Source of the DNA: Bradyrhizobium diazoefficiens
GTDB lineage: Bacteria; Pseudomonadota; Alphaproteobacteria; Rhizobiales; Xanthobacteraceae
DNA length: 64,000 nt
NCBI RefSeq assembly: GCF_016612535.1
Contig: NZ_JAENXS010000007.1
Coordinates: forward strand, 62,001 to 126,000
Reading direction: 5' to 3'
A program made the translations under genes and the position numbers. The number at the start of each line of letters is the position of its first letter. Position 1 is the first letter of the stretch. Shown here in pieces: positions 52,079-61,288 of the stretch. The notes below the pieces were generated by a model. The model worked only from the letters and a program-made list of their open reading frames with translations, was not told the origin of the DNA and made no database searches.

Positions 52079-53452
52079 TCAGTCATTCCACTTCAGGAGC
52101 GGCGTTCCGTACGCCCTCCGCCAGACCGACAGGAAGCGCGGAAACCAGGAATGGGCGACCGCGCCCTTATAGGCCCAGGTGCGGTATTTCAGCCCCTGCT
52201 CCGAGATCAGCTCCTGATATCCGCCGTGGACCTCGGTCGCGGTGCGAATGTCTTTCAATATCCCTTGCGCCCAGGCGCGGTAGGTATCGCTCCCCGAGAA
52301 CTCGTCAAAGTCCAGCATGCGGTCCGCAAACTCGACGTTGAACGTCGGCCAGGACGAGCGCCCCTGATAGGCGGGCGCCGCGATCTTGTGGATCATCTTG
52401 TTCCGCGGATTATCCGCAGAGACGAGGAAGTGAAATGTGCTGGGGATGCGGAAGCGCGGCTCGGCGATGATCAGATCCGTCGTGGCCGCAAACAGCGCGC
52501 GCTCATTCGCATCGTTCAGGTCCCAAAAGCCGCGGTGCACACTGACGAAATCGAGCGCAACCGAGGACACCGGCGGGCCCGCCGGGCTATCCAGCGAATG
52601 CCTGATAAAGCCGTCCTTGCCGAACAGGCGGAGCAGATCCCGCTTGTACTGCACGAGGTCGCGTCCGAGCAGCCGCTTCAGCTCGTTCTCACCGACCACC
52701 CCGAGCTCCACACCCCATACAAAGGTCGTGTAGACGCAAGCGTTTGTAACGAAACGCCGACGCTCGGCGCGGGTGTCCGTTGCCGCAGAGCGGGGCCTGC
52801 TGGCGTCGCAGAGCAAAGATCTGGTGCCGTCAGCGTCGAACGGCTCCAACTCGCTCGCAAGCTTCAGGATCGCGCGCTTCAAATCGACGCCGTATTCGGC
52901 CAGCAACAAGCGGCCGGCATGCGCGCATTGCGACATTGCCAGATAGGACGACGCCCGCTCCTCGGCAGAGAGCATCTGCTGGAGACCGGCCAGAATGCCG
53001 AGCAGCGTATCGGAAGGCCGCGAGAAATAGTTCACGCCGAGATACCGGCCGCGCCCCGCCGGCACGATGGTCGTCGTGACGACGTCGGCCCGAACGGCCT
53101 CGAGCATCAGGCGAACGCTCTTTTCGAGGAGCCGCGCCCGGCGCACCGCGTCCTGCGCATCCATGATGGTTTCGGGGTCGAGGACGTCGGGATAGAACCA
53201 GGCGAAGTCGCGCGGGTAATAGGCGGAGGCGTGCGGAGCGCCTGTGACGAGGAAGGCCTCGGTCACCGAAAAGGCGCTGTCCATCGAGTGCCGGTAAATG
53301 TCCTCGATGGCCGACAACGAATGATGCGACTGTCTCAGGAACCGATCACCGAGAAAGTTGACCGCTTGAAGAGCATTGGCGACAAAGGTTGCAGCCAAGC
53401 CCTGGTAAAATCGGTTCTCTCGATGCCTTGGAAAGGAAATATCGCTGTTCAT
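52079..53452 (-). CDS. uncharacterised 457 aa protein, possible (alpha/alpha)6 hydrolase
   Basis: No family assigned. Helix pairs throughout, with YYPRDFAWFYPDVLDPE near residue 80 and HGGYQELISEQGLKYRTWAYKGAVAHSWFPRFL near the end. These resemble the aromatic/acidic pockets of six-hairpin glycosidases (a GGFPE-like and an S-x-x-WF pattern). It has no signal peptide. Function would be carbohydrate-related only by that weak likeness. Confidence 0.5.
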   Translation of the reverse strand: MNSDISFPRHRENRFYQGLAATFVANALQAVNFLGDRFLRQSHHSLSAIEDIYRHSMDSAFSVTEAFLVTGAPHASAYYPRDFAWFYPDVLDPETIMDAQDAVRRARLLEKSVRLMLEAVRADVVTTTIVPAGRGRYLGVNYFSRPSDTLLGILAGLQQMLSAEERASSYLAMSQCAHAGRLLLAEYGVDLKRAILKLASELEPFDADGTRSLLCDASRPRSAATDTRAERRRFVTNACVYTTFVWGVELGVVGENELKRLLGRDLVQYKRDLLRLFGKDGFIRHSLDSPAGPPVSSVALDFVSVHRGFWDLNDANERALFAATTDLIIAEPRFRIPSTFHFLVSADNPRNKMIHKIAAPAYQGRSSWPTFNVEFADRMLDFDEFSGSDTYRAWAQGILKDIRTATEVHGGYQELISEQGLKYRTWAYKGAVAHSWFPRFLSVWRRAYGTPLLKWND

Positions 53453-53541
53453 CGGTGCAAGTCGGCTGATCTCTCGTGATGGCGGTCACCATTTTACACA
53501 TGTCTGATTCGTGTCTCTACCCGGTGACTTGCGGGGTGGGC

Positions 53542-54801
53542 TTACCCCTCACGCGGCTTGAAATTCTCGATCACCCGCAGCAAAACGCGCGCACCGGCGT
53601 CGGCGTCCGCCAATTCGACATGCTCGTCCGGGTGATGGCTGATGCCACCGCGGCAGCGGACAAAGATCATGCCGACATCGGCGATGTCGATCATTGCCAT
53701 GCCATCGTGCCCTGCTCCGCTCGGCAGCTCGAAGGCGAAAAAACCTTCAGCGGCGATTGCCTGTGCGATCTGATCCTTCAGCCAGGGCGCGCAGGGCGCG
53801 GTGCGGTTCTCGTGGGTAACGTCGAGCTGAAGCGTCAATTGCCGGCGCTTTGCGATCGCCTCGATCTGCCTGACGACATCGGCCACCGCCCGTTTGCGAT
53901 GCATATCGGTCGGCGCGCGCATGTCGATGGTGAACGACACCTCGCCCGGAATGACGTTGGTCGCGCCTGGCCGCGCCTGGATGTAGCCGACGGTGCCGAC
54001 CAGCCCGCCCTCGTCGGTGCGGCAAAACTGCTCGATCGCGCCGATGCACTCAGCCGCACCGAAGAGCGCGTCACGGCGCAGGGCCATCGGCACCGTACCG
54101 GCGTGGCCAGCCATGCCGGTGAGCCGTGCTGCCAGCCTTGTCGCGCCGGCGATCGCGGTGACGACGCCGACGGGCAGGTTCCGCGCTTCCAGCACCGGTC
54201 CCTGCTCGATGTGCAATTCGAGATAGGCCAGCAGCTCGCCGCGGGCCCGCGCGGCGGCGCCGATATGATCGGGATCGAGACCAAACGTGACGAGCGCATC
54301 GCGCATCGAGACGCCGTCGCGATCACGCGTGTTCAAAACGCTCTCGTCGAACGTGCCGGCGACCGCACGGCTGCCGAACAAGGTCGAGGCAAAGCGAACG
54401 CCCTCCTCGTCGGCAAAGCCGACCACCTCGATCGCAAACGGCAGACGCTTGCCGCGGCGACTGAGATCGGCGACGCAGGAGATCGCCGTGATCACGCCCA
54501 GCGGCCCGTCCCATTTGCCGGCGTCGCGCACGGTGTCGTAATGCGAGCCGAGCATCACGCAGGGCGCCTCCGGCCGCTCGCCCTCGTAGCGGCCGCAGAC
54601 ATTGCCCACCGCATCGAGATGCGCGCTCATGCCCGCCTCACGCATCCAGCCGAGGATGAGGTTCGAGGCCGTGCGCAGCTCCTTGCTGAGGTAGATACGG
54701 GTCAGCTTGCCGGTCTCTTCCGAAATCGTACCCAGCTCGTTGATGCGATGAACGATCTCCCTGCCGAGCGATGCATCTTGAACGGCCGTAGCAGCACCCA
54801 T
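53542..54801 (-). CDS. allC: allantoate amidohydrolase / N-carbamoyl amino acid hydrolase (M20)
   Basis: A 419 aa Zn-dependent M20 family enzyme. Metal-ligand motifs: GSHYDTV, KWDGPLGV, ADEEGVRF, ELHIEQGP and a late GISHHPDEH. The hydantoinase/carbamoylase subfamily releases ammonia and CO2 from ureido groups; AllC acts on allantoate from purine breakdown. It diverges from the BMP importer operon and has a sigma-54-like site upstream. Substrate could be another N-carbamoyl compound, but context favours allantoate. Confidence 0.8.
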   Translation of the reverse strand: MGAATAVQDASLGREIVHRINELGTISEETGKLTRIYLSKELRTASNLILGWMREAGMSAHLDAVGNVCGRYEGERPEAPCVMLGSHYDTVRDAGKWDGPLGVITAISCVADLSRRGKRLPFAIEVVGFADEEGVRFASTLFGSRAVAGTFDESVLNTRDRDGVSMRDALVTFGLDPDHIGAAARARGELLAYLELHIEQGPVLEARNLPVGVVTAIAGATRLAARLTGMAGHAGTVPMALRRDALFGAAECIGAIEQFCRTDEGGLVGTVGYIQARPGATNVIPGEVSFTIDMRAPTDMHRKRAVADVVRQIEAIAKRRQLTLQLDVTHENRTAPCAPWLKDQIAQAIAAEGFFAFELPSGAGHDGMAMIDIADVGMIFVRCRGGISHHPDEHVELADADAGARVLLRVIENFKPREG

Positions 54802-54855
54802 CTCGGTCTAGCTTTCCATCCTGGAGACCGCGCCGCGGTCGTAACGACAATCGAT

Positions 54856-54870
54856 ACAAGTTCAGTGCCA
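54856..54870 (-). promoter_or_regulatory. sigma-54-like site before allC
   Basis: On the minus strand TGGCACTGAACTTGT, with -24 GG and a -12 GT in place of GC. It is about 55 bases before the allC start. One mismatch in the -12 dinucleotide makes it weaker than the importer site. Confidence 0.4.
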
Positions 54871-54993
54871 GCTAAAATCATTCAGCCGGCGTCGTCCGAA
54901 CCAGCGCGTGGTTAGCATGAATGTGAGTAGCCGGCAGAGCCGTCCAATCGTCGCTGCGCACACGTGAGGCCCGGTTAAAACTGCTTAACTCCA

Positions 54994-55003
54994 TTGCATA
55001 CAA
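54994..55003. promoter_or_regulatory. GntR-type operator-like palindrome
   Basis: TTGCATACAA resembles TTGTATACAA, the kind of site bound by FadR-subfamily GntR repressors. It lies in the divergent control region of allC and the importer operon, which also has an AT-rich (TA)n tract at 55063-55076. Weak evidence. Confidence 0.3.
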
Positions 55004-55114
55004 TCAAAAAATAGTGCCTATAATTTAATCTGCCGCTTTCCTCATCAAGTTTCAGATCTTGGATATATATATATATTTCAAATACTTATGTCGAAATGTC
55101 CGCCCCATAGCCTC

Positions 55115-55130
55115 TGGCACGAAGCTTGCG
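55115..55130 (+). promoter_or_regulatory. sigma-54 promoter of the BMP importer operon
   Basis: TGGCACG-AAGC-TTGC has the full -24/-12 pattern, 76 bases before the start of the binding-protein gene. It implies RpoN control, most likely by nitrogen status through NtrC, though no NtrC sites were identified. Confidence 0.7.
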
Positions 55131-55205
55131 ACATCTTATCCCGGGCTCCGCCAGACCGGCGCAGCCGCGAGATTGAGGCGGTCCAGCCGCCAAGGGGAGC
55201 AAGCA

Positions 55206-56318
55206 ATGGATTTTGGCAGGATTTCACGACGGCATTTGTTGCAGGGCGGGGCCGCCCTCACCCTCGGCGCGGCGGCCGGCGCCCGCCCGGCCTTCGCAGC
55301 CGACACCACCATCGGCTTCATCTATGTCGGCTCGCGCGACGACTACGGATACAATCAGGCGCACGCACAGGGCGCGGCGGCGCTGAAGAAGATTCCCGGC
55401 CTCAAGGTCGTCGAGGAAGAGAAGGTGCCGGAAACCGACGCAGTCGAGAAGACCATGGAATCCATGATCAATCTCGACGGCGCCACCCTGCTGTTCCCGA
55501 CCTCGTTCGGCTACTACAATCCGCACGTGATCAAGATGGCCAACAAGTTTCCGAAGCTGCGCTTCGAGCATTGCGGCGGCCTCTGGAGCGACAAGGACCC
55601 GAAGAACGCCGGCAGCTATTTCGGCTACATTGACGAAGCCCAGTACATCTCCGGCATCATCGCAGGCTACACCTCGAAGAGCGGCAAGCTCGGCTTCGTC
55701 GCGGCTAAGCCGATCCCGCAGGTGCTGCGCAACATCAACGCCTTCGCGCTTGGCGCCAAGCTCGCCAATCCGAAGGCCACGACCCAGGTGATCTTCACTG
55801 GTGACTGGTCGATGCCGGTCAAGGAAGCCGAAGCCACCAACAGCCTGATCGACCAGGGCGTGGACGTGCTGACCTGTCACGTCGACGGTCCGAAGACCAT
55901 GGTCGAGAACGCCGCCCGCCGCGGCGCCATGGTGTGCGGCTACCACGTCAACCAGTCGCCGCTCGCGCCGAAGGCGTATCTCACCGGCGCGGAGTGGAAC
56001 TGGGAAGCGCTGTACCCGAAGTTCGTCAAGATGATCGCCGCCGGCGAGACCATCCCGAACTTCTATCGCGGCGGCCTCAAGGAAGAGATCGTCAAGACTT
56101 CGCCCTATGGCGAGGCGGTCGGCGCGGAAGCGCGAAAGCATGCTGACGACATCAAGGCCAAGTTCTTGTCCGCCAACGGCTACGCCATCTTCAAGGGCGG
56201 GCTCGTCGACAACAAGGGCAAGACGGTGATCGCGGCTGGCACCGATCGCGGCCAGAAGGATCCTGAGCTCGAGAAGATGGACTATCTCGTCGAAGGCGTG
56301 ATCGGAGCGACTTCGTGA
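55206..56318 (+). CDS. BMP-family ABC substrate-binding protein
   Basis: A 370 aa protein started at MDFGRISRRHLLQGG (55206), with GGGGAG about eight bases upstream; the TAT-like signal peptide would be cut after AAGARPAFA. The BMP/PnrA family pattern is clear: TIGFIYVGSRDDYGYNQAHAQG at the start, FEHCGGLW, and QGVDVLTCHVDGPK. Members bind nucleosides, purines or related heterocycles. It is the first gene of an importer operon with two permeases and an ATPase, and overlaps the first permease by 4 bases. Confidence 0.9.
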   Translation: MDFGRISRRHLLQGGAALTLGAAAGARPAFAADTTIGFIYVGSRDDYGYNQAHAQGAAALKKIPGLKVVEEEKVPETDAVEKTMESMINLDGATLLFPTSFGYYNPHVIKMANKFPKLRFEHCGGLWSDKDPKNAGSYFGYIDEAQYISGIIAGYTSKSGKLGFVAAKPIPQVLRNINAFALGAKLANPKATTQVIFTGDWSMPVKEAEATNSLIDQGVDVLTCHVDGPKTMVENAARRGAMVCGYHVNQSPLAPKAYLTGAEWNWEALYPKFVKMIAAGETIPNFYRGGLKEEIVKTSPYGEAVGAEARKHADDIKAKFLSANGYAIFKGGLVDNKGKTVIAAGTDRGQKDPELEKMDYLVEGVIGATS

Positions 56319-57427
56319 CATCGGAAGCAGCGGATTCTGCCGAGGCGGTCGGGACAATTGCCCCGGCCGCCGACCCCGGCTTTCTCCGACGCCACGGCGG
56401 CACGATTGGGTATGTCCTGATCCCGGGCGCGGCGCTTGCCGGCGCGCTCGTGGTCTTCGGCATCTTCGTCATGCTGTTCGGCAAGAACCCGCTGGACCTC
56501 TATTTCTACATGTACTACGGCGCGTTCGGCACCTGGTTCTCCTGGCAGAACACACTGACGCGCGCGGCGCCGCTCATCCTCACCGCACTTTGCACGGCGC
56601 TGCCCGCACAGCTCGGCATGGTCATCATCGGCGGTGAAGGCGCGCTGCTGATCGGCGCGCTGTCGGCGACGAGCGCCGCACTGCTACTTCAGGGCATGCC
56701 GCCGCTCATTGTGCAGATCGCCATGGTCATCGCCGGGGTGACCGGCGGTGGCTTATGGATCATGCTCGCGGGCGCATTGCGGCAGTATCGCGGCGTCAAT
56801 GAAACAATATCCAGCCTCCTGCTGGTCTACATTGCGCTCGCGATCCTCAATCATCTCGTCGAAGGCATGATGCGGGATCCCGCGAGCCTCAACAAGCCGT
56901 CAACCCGCGAGATCGGCGCCGCCAACATGATCGGCTCCATCCCCGGCACCGACGTACATTGGGGCCTCGTCTTCGGCCTGATCGCCGCAATCGCAGCCTA
57001 CGTCCTGATCTATCATACCGTGTTCGGCTTCGCCGCGCGGGTGGCGGGCGGCAACATTCGCGCCGCCAAGATCGTCGGCCTCGATGTCAGCAAGCTGATC
57101 CTGACCATCTGCTTCCTCGCCGGCGGCGCCGCCGGCCTCGCCGGCATGGTCGAGGTTGCCGCCGTACAGGGCCGCACCAATGCCAATCTCGCTGCCGGCT
57201 ACGGCTTCACCGGCATTCTCGTCGCCTTCCTGGCGCGGCAAAATCCGCTCGCGATTATCCCCGTCGCGATCCTGCTTGGCGGCATCAGCGCCAGCGGCGG
57301 CCTGCTGCAACGCCGCCTGGGCCTGCCCGACGCCTCCGTGCTGGTGCTCCAGGGCATCATCTTCGTCTTCGTGCTCGCCAGCGATGCGCTCTACGGCCGC
57401 ATCGGATTCCTGAAGGGAAAATCCTGA
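56315..57427 (+). CDS. BMP-type ABC transporter permease
   Basis: A 370 aa permease with about ten membrane helices and the conserved YIALAILNHLVEGMM segment and RVAGGNIRAAKIVGLDVSK loop (ATPase-contact region) of the ribose/nucleoside importer class. It starts with GTG four bases inside the binding-protein gene. It pairs with the next permease. Confidence 0.9.
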   Translation: MTSEAADSAEAVGTIAPAADPGFLRRHGGTIGYVLIPGAALAGALVVFGIFVMLFGKNPLDLYFYMYYGAFGTWFSWQNTLTRAAPLILTALCTALPAQLGMVIIGGEGALLIGALSATSAALLLQGMPPLIVQIAMVIAGVTGGGLWIMLAGALRQYRGVNETISSLLLVYIALAILNHLVEGMMRDPASLNKPSTREIGAANMIGSIPGTDVHWGLVFGLIAAIAAYVLIYHTVFGFAARVAGGNIRAAKIVGLDVSKLILTICFLAGGAAGLAGMVEVAAVQGRTNANLAAGYGFTGILVAFLARQNPLAIIPVAILLGGISASGGLLQRRLGLPDASVLVLQGIIFVFVLASDALYGRIGFLKGKS

Positions 57428-57428
57428 G

Positions 57429-58355
57429 ATGGCGGACGGATCGATCGGACTCTGGACCGTTCCCCTCGCCGTACTCGGCGGCGCCATTCGCGTCTCCACG
57501 CCGTTCCTGTTCGTGAGCCTGGGCGAATGCATCACCGAGCGTTCGGGCCGTATCAATCTCGGCCTTGAAGGTACGCTGGTGATGGGCGCGATGAGCGCCT
57601 ATGGCATCTCCTACCTCACGGGATCGCCGTGGCTCGGCGTGCTTGCCGCTGGCATCACCGGTGCGCTTCTCGGCGCACTGCACGCCGGCATATGCTCGCT
57701 GCCGCGCGTCAACGACGTCGCGGTCGGCATCGCGTTGATGCTGTTCGGCACTGGTCTCGCCTTCTATCTCGGCAAGCCGCTGATCGAGCCGACCGCGCCG
57801 CGGTTGCCCGCGATCGATTTCGGCTGGTGGAGCGACATCCCGCAGGTTCGCGCGGCGCTCCGCGTCAACGTTCTCTTCCTGATCGGTGTCGCGCTCGCGC
57901 CAATCCTCTATTGGGCCTTCCGCGCCACGCGCTGGGGCTTGCTCATCCGCACCGCCGGCGAGAGCTCTGACGCCGCGCGCGCGATGGGCCACTCCGTGCT
58001 CTTGATCCGCCTGCGCGCGACCATGGTCGGCGGCTTTCTTGCCGGCATCGGCGGCTCCTTCCTGTCATTATTCTATCCCGGCAGCTGGAACGAAGGCCTG
58101 TCGTCGGGCCAGGGCATTACTGCCGTGGCGCTCGTGATCTTTGCGCGCTGGGATCCCCTGCTCTGTCTGTGGGCCTCGCTCGCCTTCGGCGGCGCAGCAG
58201 CGCTGGGACCGGCGCTGCAATCGGTCGGCGTCACCTCCGGCTATCACCTCTTCAACGCCGCGCCCTACATCCTGACGCTGGCGATCATGATCATCACCTG
58301 CTCGCCGAAACGCACGCTGACCGGAGCCCCGGCCGAATTGTCGATCACCCGCTAG
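57429..58355 (+). CDS. BMP-type ABC transporter permease
   Basis: A 308 aa permease with the family start [24 protein letters not shown] and the loop [24 protein letters not shown]. It begins one base after the first permease stop. The two permeases, the ATPase at 59047 and the binding protein form one importer. Confidence 0.9.
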   Translation: MADGSIGLWTVPLAVLGGAIRVSTPFLFVSLGECITERSGRINLGLEGTLVMGAMSAYGISYLTGSPWLGVLAAGITGALLGALHAGICSLPRVNDVAVGIALMLFGTGLAFYLGKPLIEPTAPRLPAIDFGWWSDIPQVRAALRVNVLFLIGVALAPILYWAFRATRWGLLIRTAGESSDAARAMGHSVLLIRLRATMVGGFLAGIGGSFLSLFYPGSWNEGLSSGQGITAVALVIFARWDPLLCLWASLAFGGAAALGPALQSVGVTSGYHLFNAAPYILTLAIMIITCSPKRTLTGAPAELSITR

Positions 58356-58366
58356 AGAGCGAAACC

Positions 58367-59050
58367 ATGCCCGAGCGCTACCTCAAGTCCGAGCCCTATG
58401 CCTGGCCTTACAATGGCGATCTCCGCCCCGAGAACACCGCGCTCATCATCATCGACATGCAGACCGATTTCTGCGGCGTCGGCGGCTATGTCGACAAGAT
58501 GGGCTACGATCTCTCCCTGACGCGGGCGCCGATCGAACCGATCAAGAAGCTGCTCGCGGCCATGCGGAGCCAGGGCTTCCACATCATACACACCCGTGAA
58601 GGCCATCGCCCGGATCTCTCGGATCTGCCCGCCAACAAGCGTTGGCGCTCGCGCCAGATCGGCGCCGGCATCGGCGATCCCGGACCCTGCGGCCGCATTC
58701 TGGTGCGCGGCGAGCCCGGTTGGGACATCATCGAGGAGCTGGCGCCACGGCCAGACGAGCCTGTCATCGACAAGCCCGGTAAGGGCTCGTTCTGCGCCAC
58801 TGATCTCGAACTGATCCTGCGCGTGCGCGGCATCGAGAACATCGTGCTGACCGGCATCACCACTGATGTCTGCGTCCACACCACCATGCGGGAGGCCAAC
58901 GACCGCGGCTTCGAATGTATCCTGCTGCACGATTGCTGCGGCGCGACCGACAGGAGCAATCACGAGCACGCACTGAAGATGATCAAGATGCAAGGCGGCG
59001 TGTTCGGCGCGGTCTCGACATCGGACGCCTTCATCGGAGCGATTTCGTGA
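58367..59050 (+). CDS. isochorismatase-like cysteine hydrolase (biuret/ureide amidohydrolase candidate)
   Basis: A 227 aa enzyme started at [17 protein letters not shown]. It has the catalytic triad of this family: Asp30 (IIIDMQTDF), Lys139 (GKGSFCATD) and Cys169 (ITTDVCVHT). The motifs [31 protein letters not shown] and [10 protein letters not shown] are like rhizobial biuret hydrolase-type enzymes, but relatives also cut ureidoacrylate or other carbamoyl compounds. It is embedded in the importer operon and would release ammonia from the imported compound. Confidence 0.75.
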   Translation: MPERYLKSEPYAWPYNGDLRPENTALIIIDMQTDFCGVGGYVDKMGYDLSLTRAPIEPIKKLLAAMRSQGFHIIHTREGHRPDLSDLPANKRWRSRQIGAGIGDPGPCGRILVRGEPGWDIIEELAPRPDEPVIDKPGKGSFCATDLELILRVRGIENIVLTGITTDVCVHTTMREANDRGFECILLHDCCGATDRSNHEHALKMIKMQGGVFGAVSTSDAFIGAIS

Positions 59051-60579
59051 TCATCGGCGAAACGCCTCCGCCCTCGGGCGCCTTCGGCGTCAACGCCATC
59101 GCCATGACCATGCGTTTCGGCGACTTCCTGGCGCTGGACAATGTCGAGCTGAAGGTGCGGCCGGGCTCGTTCCATGCACTGCTCGGCGAGAACGGCGCCG
59201 GCAAATCGACCCTCGTCAAGTGCATCATGGGCTATTACCACGCGACCGAAGGCGACATCATCGTCGGCGACCATGAGCAGACGATCGCCAATCCGAAGGA
59301 TGCGCACGCGCTCGGCCTTGGCATGGTCTACCAGAACTTTACGCTAGTGCCGGCCATGACGGTTGCCGAAAACCTCGTGCTGGCGCGCGACGATGTGCCG
59401 GCCGTGGTGAACTGGCCGAAGGAGATGAAGGAGCTCGAGGCGTGCCTGGCCCGCATGCCCTTCAAGGTGCCGCTCTCCGCAAAGGTCTCCGACATCTCCG
59501 CTGGCGAGCGGCAGAAATGCGAGATCCTCAAGCAGCTCTATCTCAAGCGCCGCTTCCTCATCCTGGACGAGCCGACTTCGGTGCTGACGCCGGCGGAGGC
59601 CGACGAGGTGCTCGGCATGCTCCGCGGCATGGTGGTCAAGGGCGAGCTGACCATTCTGATGATCACGCACAAATTCCGCGAGGTCATGGCTTTCGCTGAC
59701 GAGGTCACCATCCTGCGCCGCGGCAAGCTCGCAGGTGCCGGCAAGGTCGCCGAGCTCACGCCGGACGCGATGGCCCGCACCATGATCGGCGCTGAGGAGC
59801 TGACGGTGCAGCCGCCCCGCACTGGCGAAGCCGGACAGGCGCGGTTGGAGATCGAGAAAGTGCGCGCACTGGACGATGCCGGTGCGATCGCCGTTCACGA
59901 CGTCTCGCTGACCGTGCGTGCCGGCGAGATCGTCGGCATCGCCGGCGTCTCCGGCAACGGCCAGCGCCAACTCGTCGAGGTGCTGGCAGGCCAGCGCGAG
60001 GCGGAGGGCGGTGAAATCCGCGTCGCCGGCGATCCCTATCACGCCAGCCGTGAGGAGATGCGCCGGCACAAAATGTCGCTCCTCCCCGAGGAGCCACTGA
60101 AGAATGCCTGCGTCGGCGGCATGAGCGTGGCCGACAACATCGCCTTCCGCGAGTTCGACCGCGCGCCCTTTGCCAGCGGCGGCTGGTGGCTCAATCGCGG
60201 GGCCTTCCGCGACGACGCCAGGAAGAAGATCGGCCAGTACAAGATCAAGACCCGCACGCCGGATACGCCGATCTCGGCGCTGTCCGGCGGCAACGTCCAG
60301 CGCGCCGTTCTCGCCCGCGAGCTCGGCGGCCACGTCGAGGTGCTGATCGCGGCCAATCCCTGCTTCGGCCTCGACTTCGCGGCCGTGGCGCAGATCCACG
60401 CCGAGATCATGGCCGCGCGCAATCGCGGCGCCGCGGTGCTGCTGGTCAGCGAGGATCTCGACGAACTGCTCGAACTATCGGATCGGCTGCTGGTGATGTT
60501 CCACGGCGAATTCGTGTATGAAGCTCGTACCAGCGAAGCCGATCTCACCGAGGTCGGCCGACACATGGCGGGGCACTGA
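59047..60579 (+). CDS. BMP-type ABC transporter ATPase (double domain)
   Basis: A 510 aa ATPase starting with GTG overlapping the hydrolase stop (GTGA). First domain: Walker [10 protein letters not shown], Walker [12 protein letters not shown], signature region [12 protein letters not shown]. The second domain has a degenerate Walker [11 protein letters not shown], typical of this class, with a later [16 protein letters not shown]. It powers import with the two permeases. Confidence 0.92.
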   Translation: MIIGETPPPSGAFGVNAIAMTMRFGDFLALDNVELKVRPGSFHALLGENGAGKSTLVKCIMGYYHATEGDIIVGDHEQTIANPKDAHALGLGMVYQNFTLVPAMTVAENLVLARDDVPAVVNWPKEMKELEACLARMPFKVPLSAKVSDISAGERQKCEILKQLYLKRRFLILDEPTSVLTPAEADEVLGMLRGMVVKGELTILMITHKFREVMAFADEVTILRRGKLAGAGKVAELTPDAMARTMIGAEELTVQPPRTGEAGQARLEIEKVRALDDAGAIAVHDVSLTVRAGEIVGIAGVSGNGQRQLVEVLAGQREAEGGEIRVAGDPYHASREEMRRHKMSLLPEEPLKNACVGGMSVADNIAFREFDRAPFASGGWWLNRGAFRDDARKKIGQYKIKTRTPDTPISALSGGNVQRAVLARELGGHVEVLIAANPCFGLDFAAVAQIHAEIMAARNRGAAVLLVSEDLDELLELSDRLLVMFHGEFVYEARTSEADLTEVGRHMAGH

Positions 60580-60592
60580 CCGCGGAGCAGCG

Positions 60593-61078
60593 ATGGACGA
60601 CGTCAGCGAACGCGACGAACACTTCCTGCGCCTGTCCTTTACGGTCGCCCGTCGTTCCCTCACCCACGGCAATCATCCGTTCGGCTGCATCGTCGTCGAT
60701 GCCGGCGGCACGGTGCTGATCGAGACCGAGAACGGCTACCTGCCGGACCACGACGCCACCGCGCATGCCGAGCGCCTCGCGGCCACCCAGGCCTGCCGCA
60801 CGCTCAATCACGAAGTTCTCGCCCGGTCGACGCTGTATTCCTCCGCAGAGCCCTGCGCGATGTGCGCCGGCGCGATCTACTGGGCCGGCATCGGTCGCGT
60901 CGTCTACGGCCTCAGTGAGCACCGCCTGCGCGGCATCACCGGCAATCATCCGGAGAACCCGACGCTCGACCTGCCCTGCCGCGAGGTCTTTGCCAGTGGC
61001 CAGCGGCCGACGGAGGTCATCGGCCCGCTGCTCGAAGATGAGGCCGCAGCGCTGCACGACGGTGTGTGGTCGAAATAG
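60593..61078 (+). CDS. nucleoside/guanine deaminase (CDA fold)
   Basis: A 161 aa zinc deaminase with HAE (TAHAERLA) and PCAMC motifs. FGCIVVDAGG and GAIYWAGIGRVVYGL are typical of guanine deaminase/CMP-dCMP-type proteins of this size. It would deaminate a purine or pyrimidine base. It begins 13 bases after the ATPase gene, the last gene of the operon, in line with purine salvage. Confidence 0.8.
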   Translation: MDDVSERDEHFLRLSFTVARRSLTHGNHPFGCIVVDAGGTVLIETENGYLPDHDATAHAERLAATQACRTLNHEVLARSTLYSSAEPCAMCAGAIYWAGIGRVVYGLSEHRLRGITGNHPENPTLDLPCREVFASGQRPTEVIGPLLEDEAAALHDGVWSK

Positions 61079-61096
61079 GCGGGACCACGAACTCCG

Positions 61097-61217
61097 AATC
61101 GTAGGGTGGGTTAGCCTTGCGACTGCGCGAAGCGCAATTCGCACGGCGTAACCCACCTTTTTGCACTCCGCTTAGACAGAAGTGGTGGGTTACGCATCGC
61201 TAACCCACCCTACGATT
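61097..61217. repeat. 121 bp nested palindromic element
   Basis: Outer 19 bp perfect arms (61097-61115 and 61199-61217; core GTAGGGTGGGTTAGC) and inner GTAACCCACC/GGTGGGTTAC arms at 61148-61157 and 61184-61193. A T-run follows the inner arm. The short-palindrome form and size suit a dispersed intergenic repeat or MITE-like element; it may also form a bidirectional terminator between the converging deaminase and channel genes. Confidence 0.75.
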
Positions 61218-61288
61218 CCGTGCCCCAAACGCAGGATGGCGCCGCGCATTGCTGCGCGGCGCCATCCGAACCTTATGACTTCAGTCGA

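Noticed and set aside
50184..53479. Two very long plus-strand frames (564 and 538 codons)
   Set aside because: They are antisense to the phosphoesterase and the 457 aa gene and show the Arg/Asp/Val bias of high-GC shadow frames.
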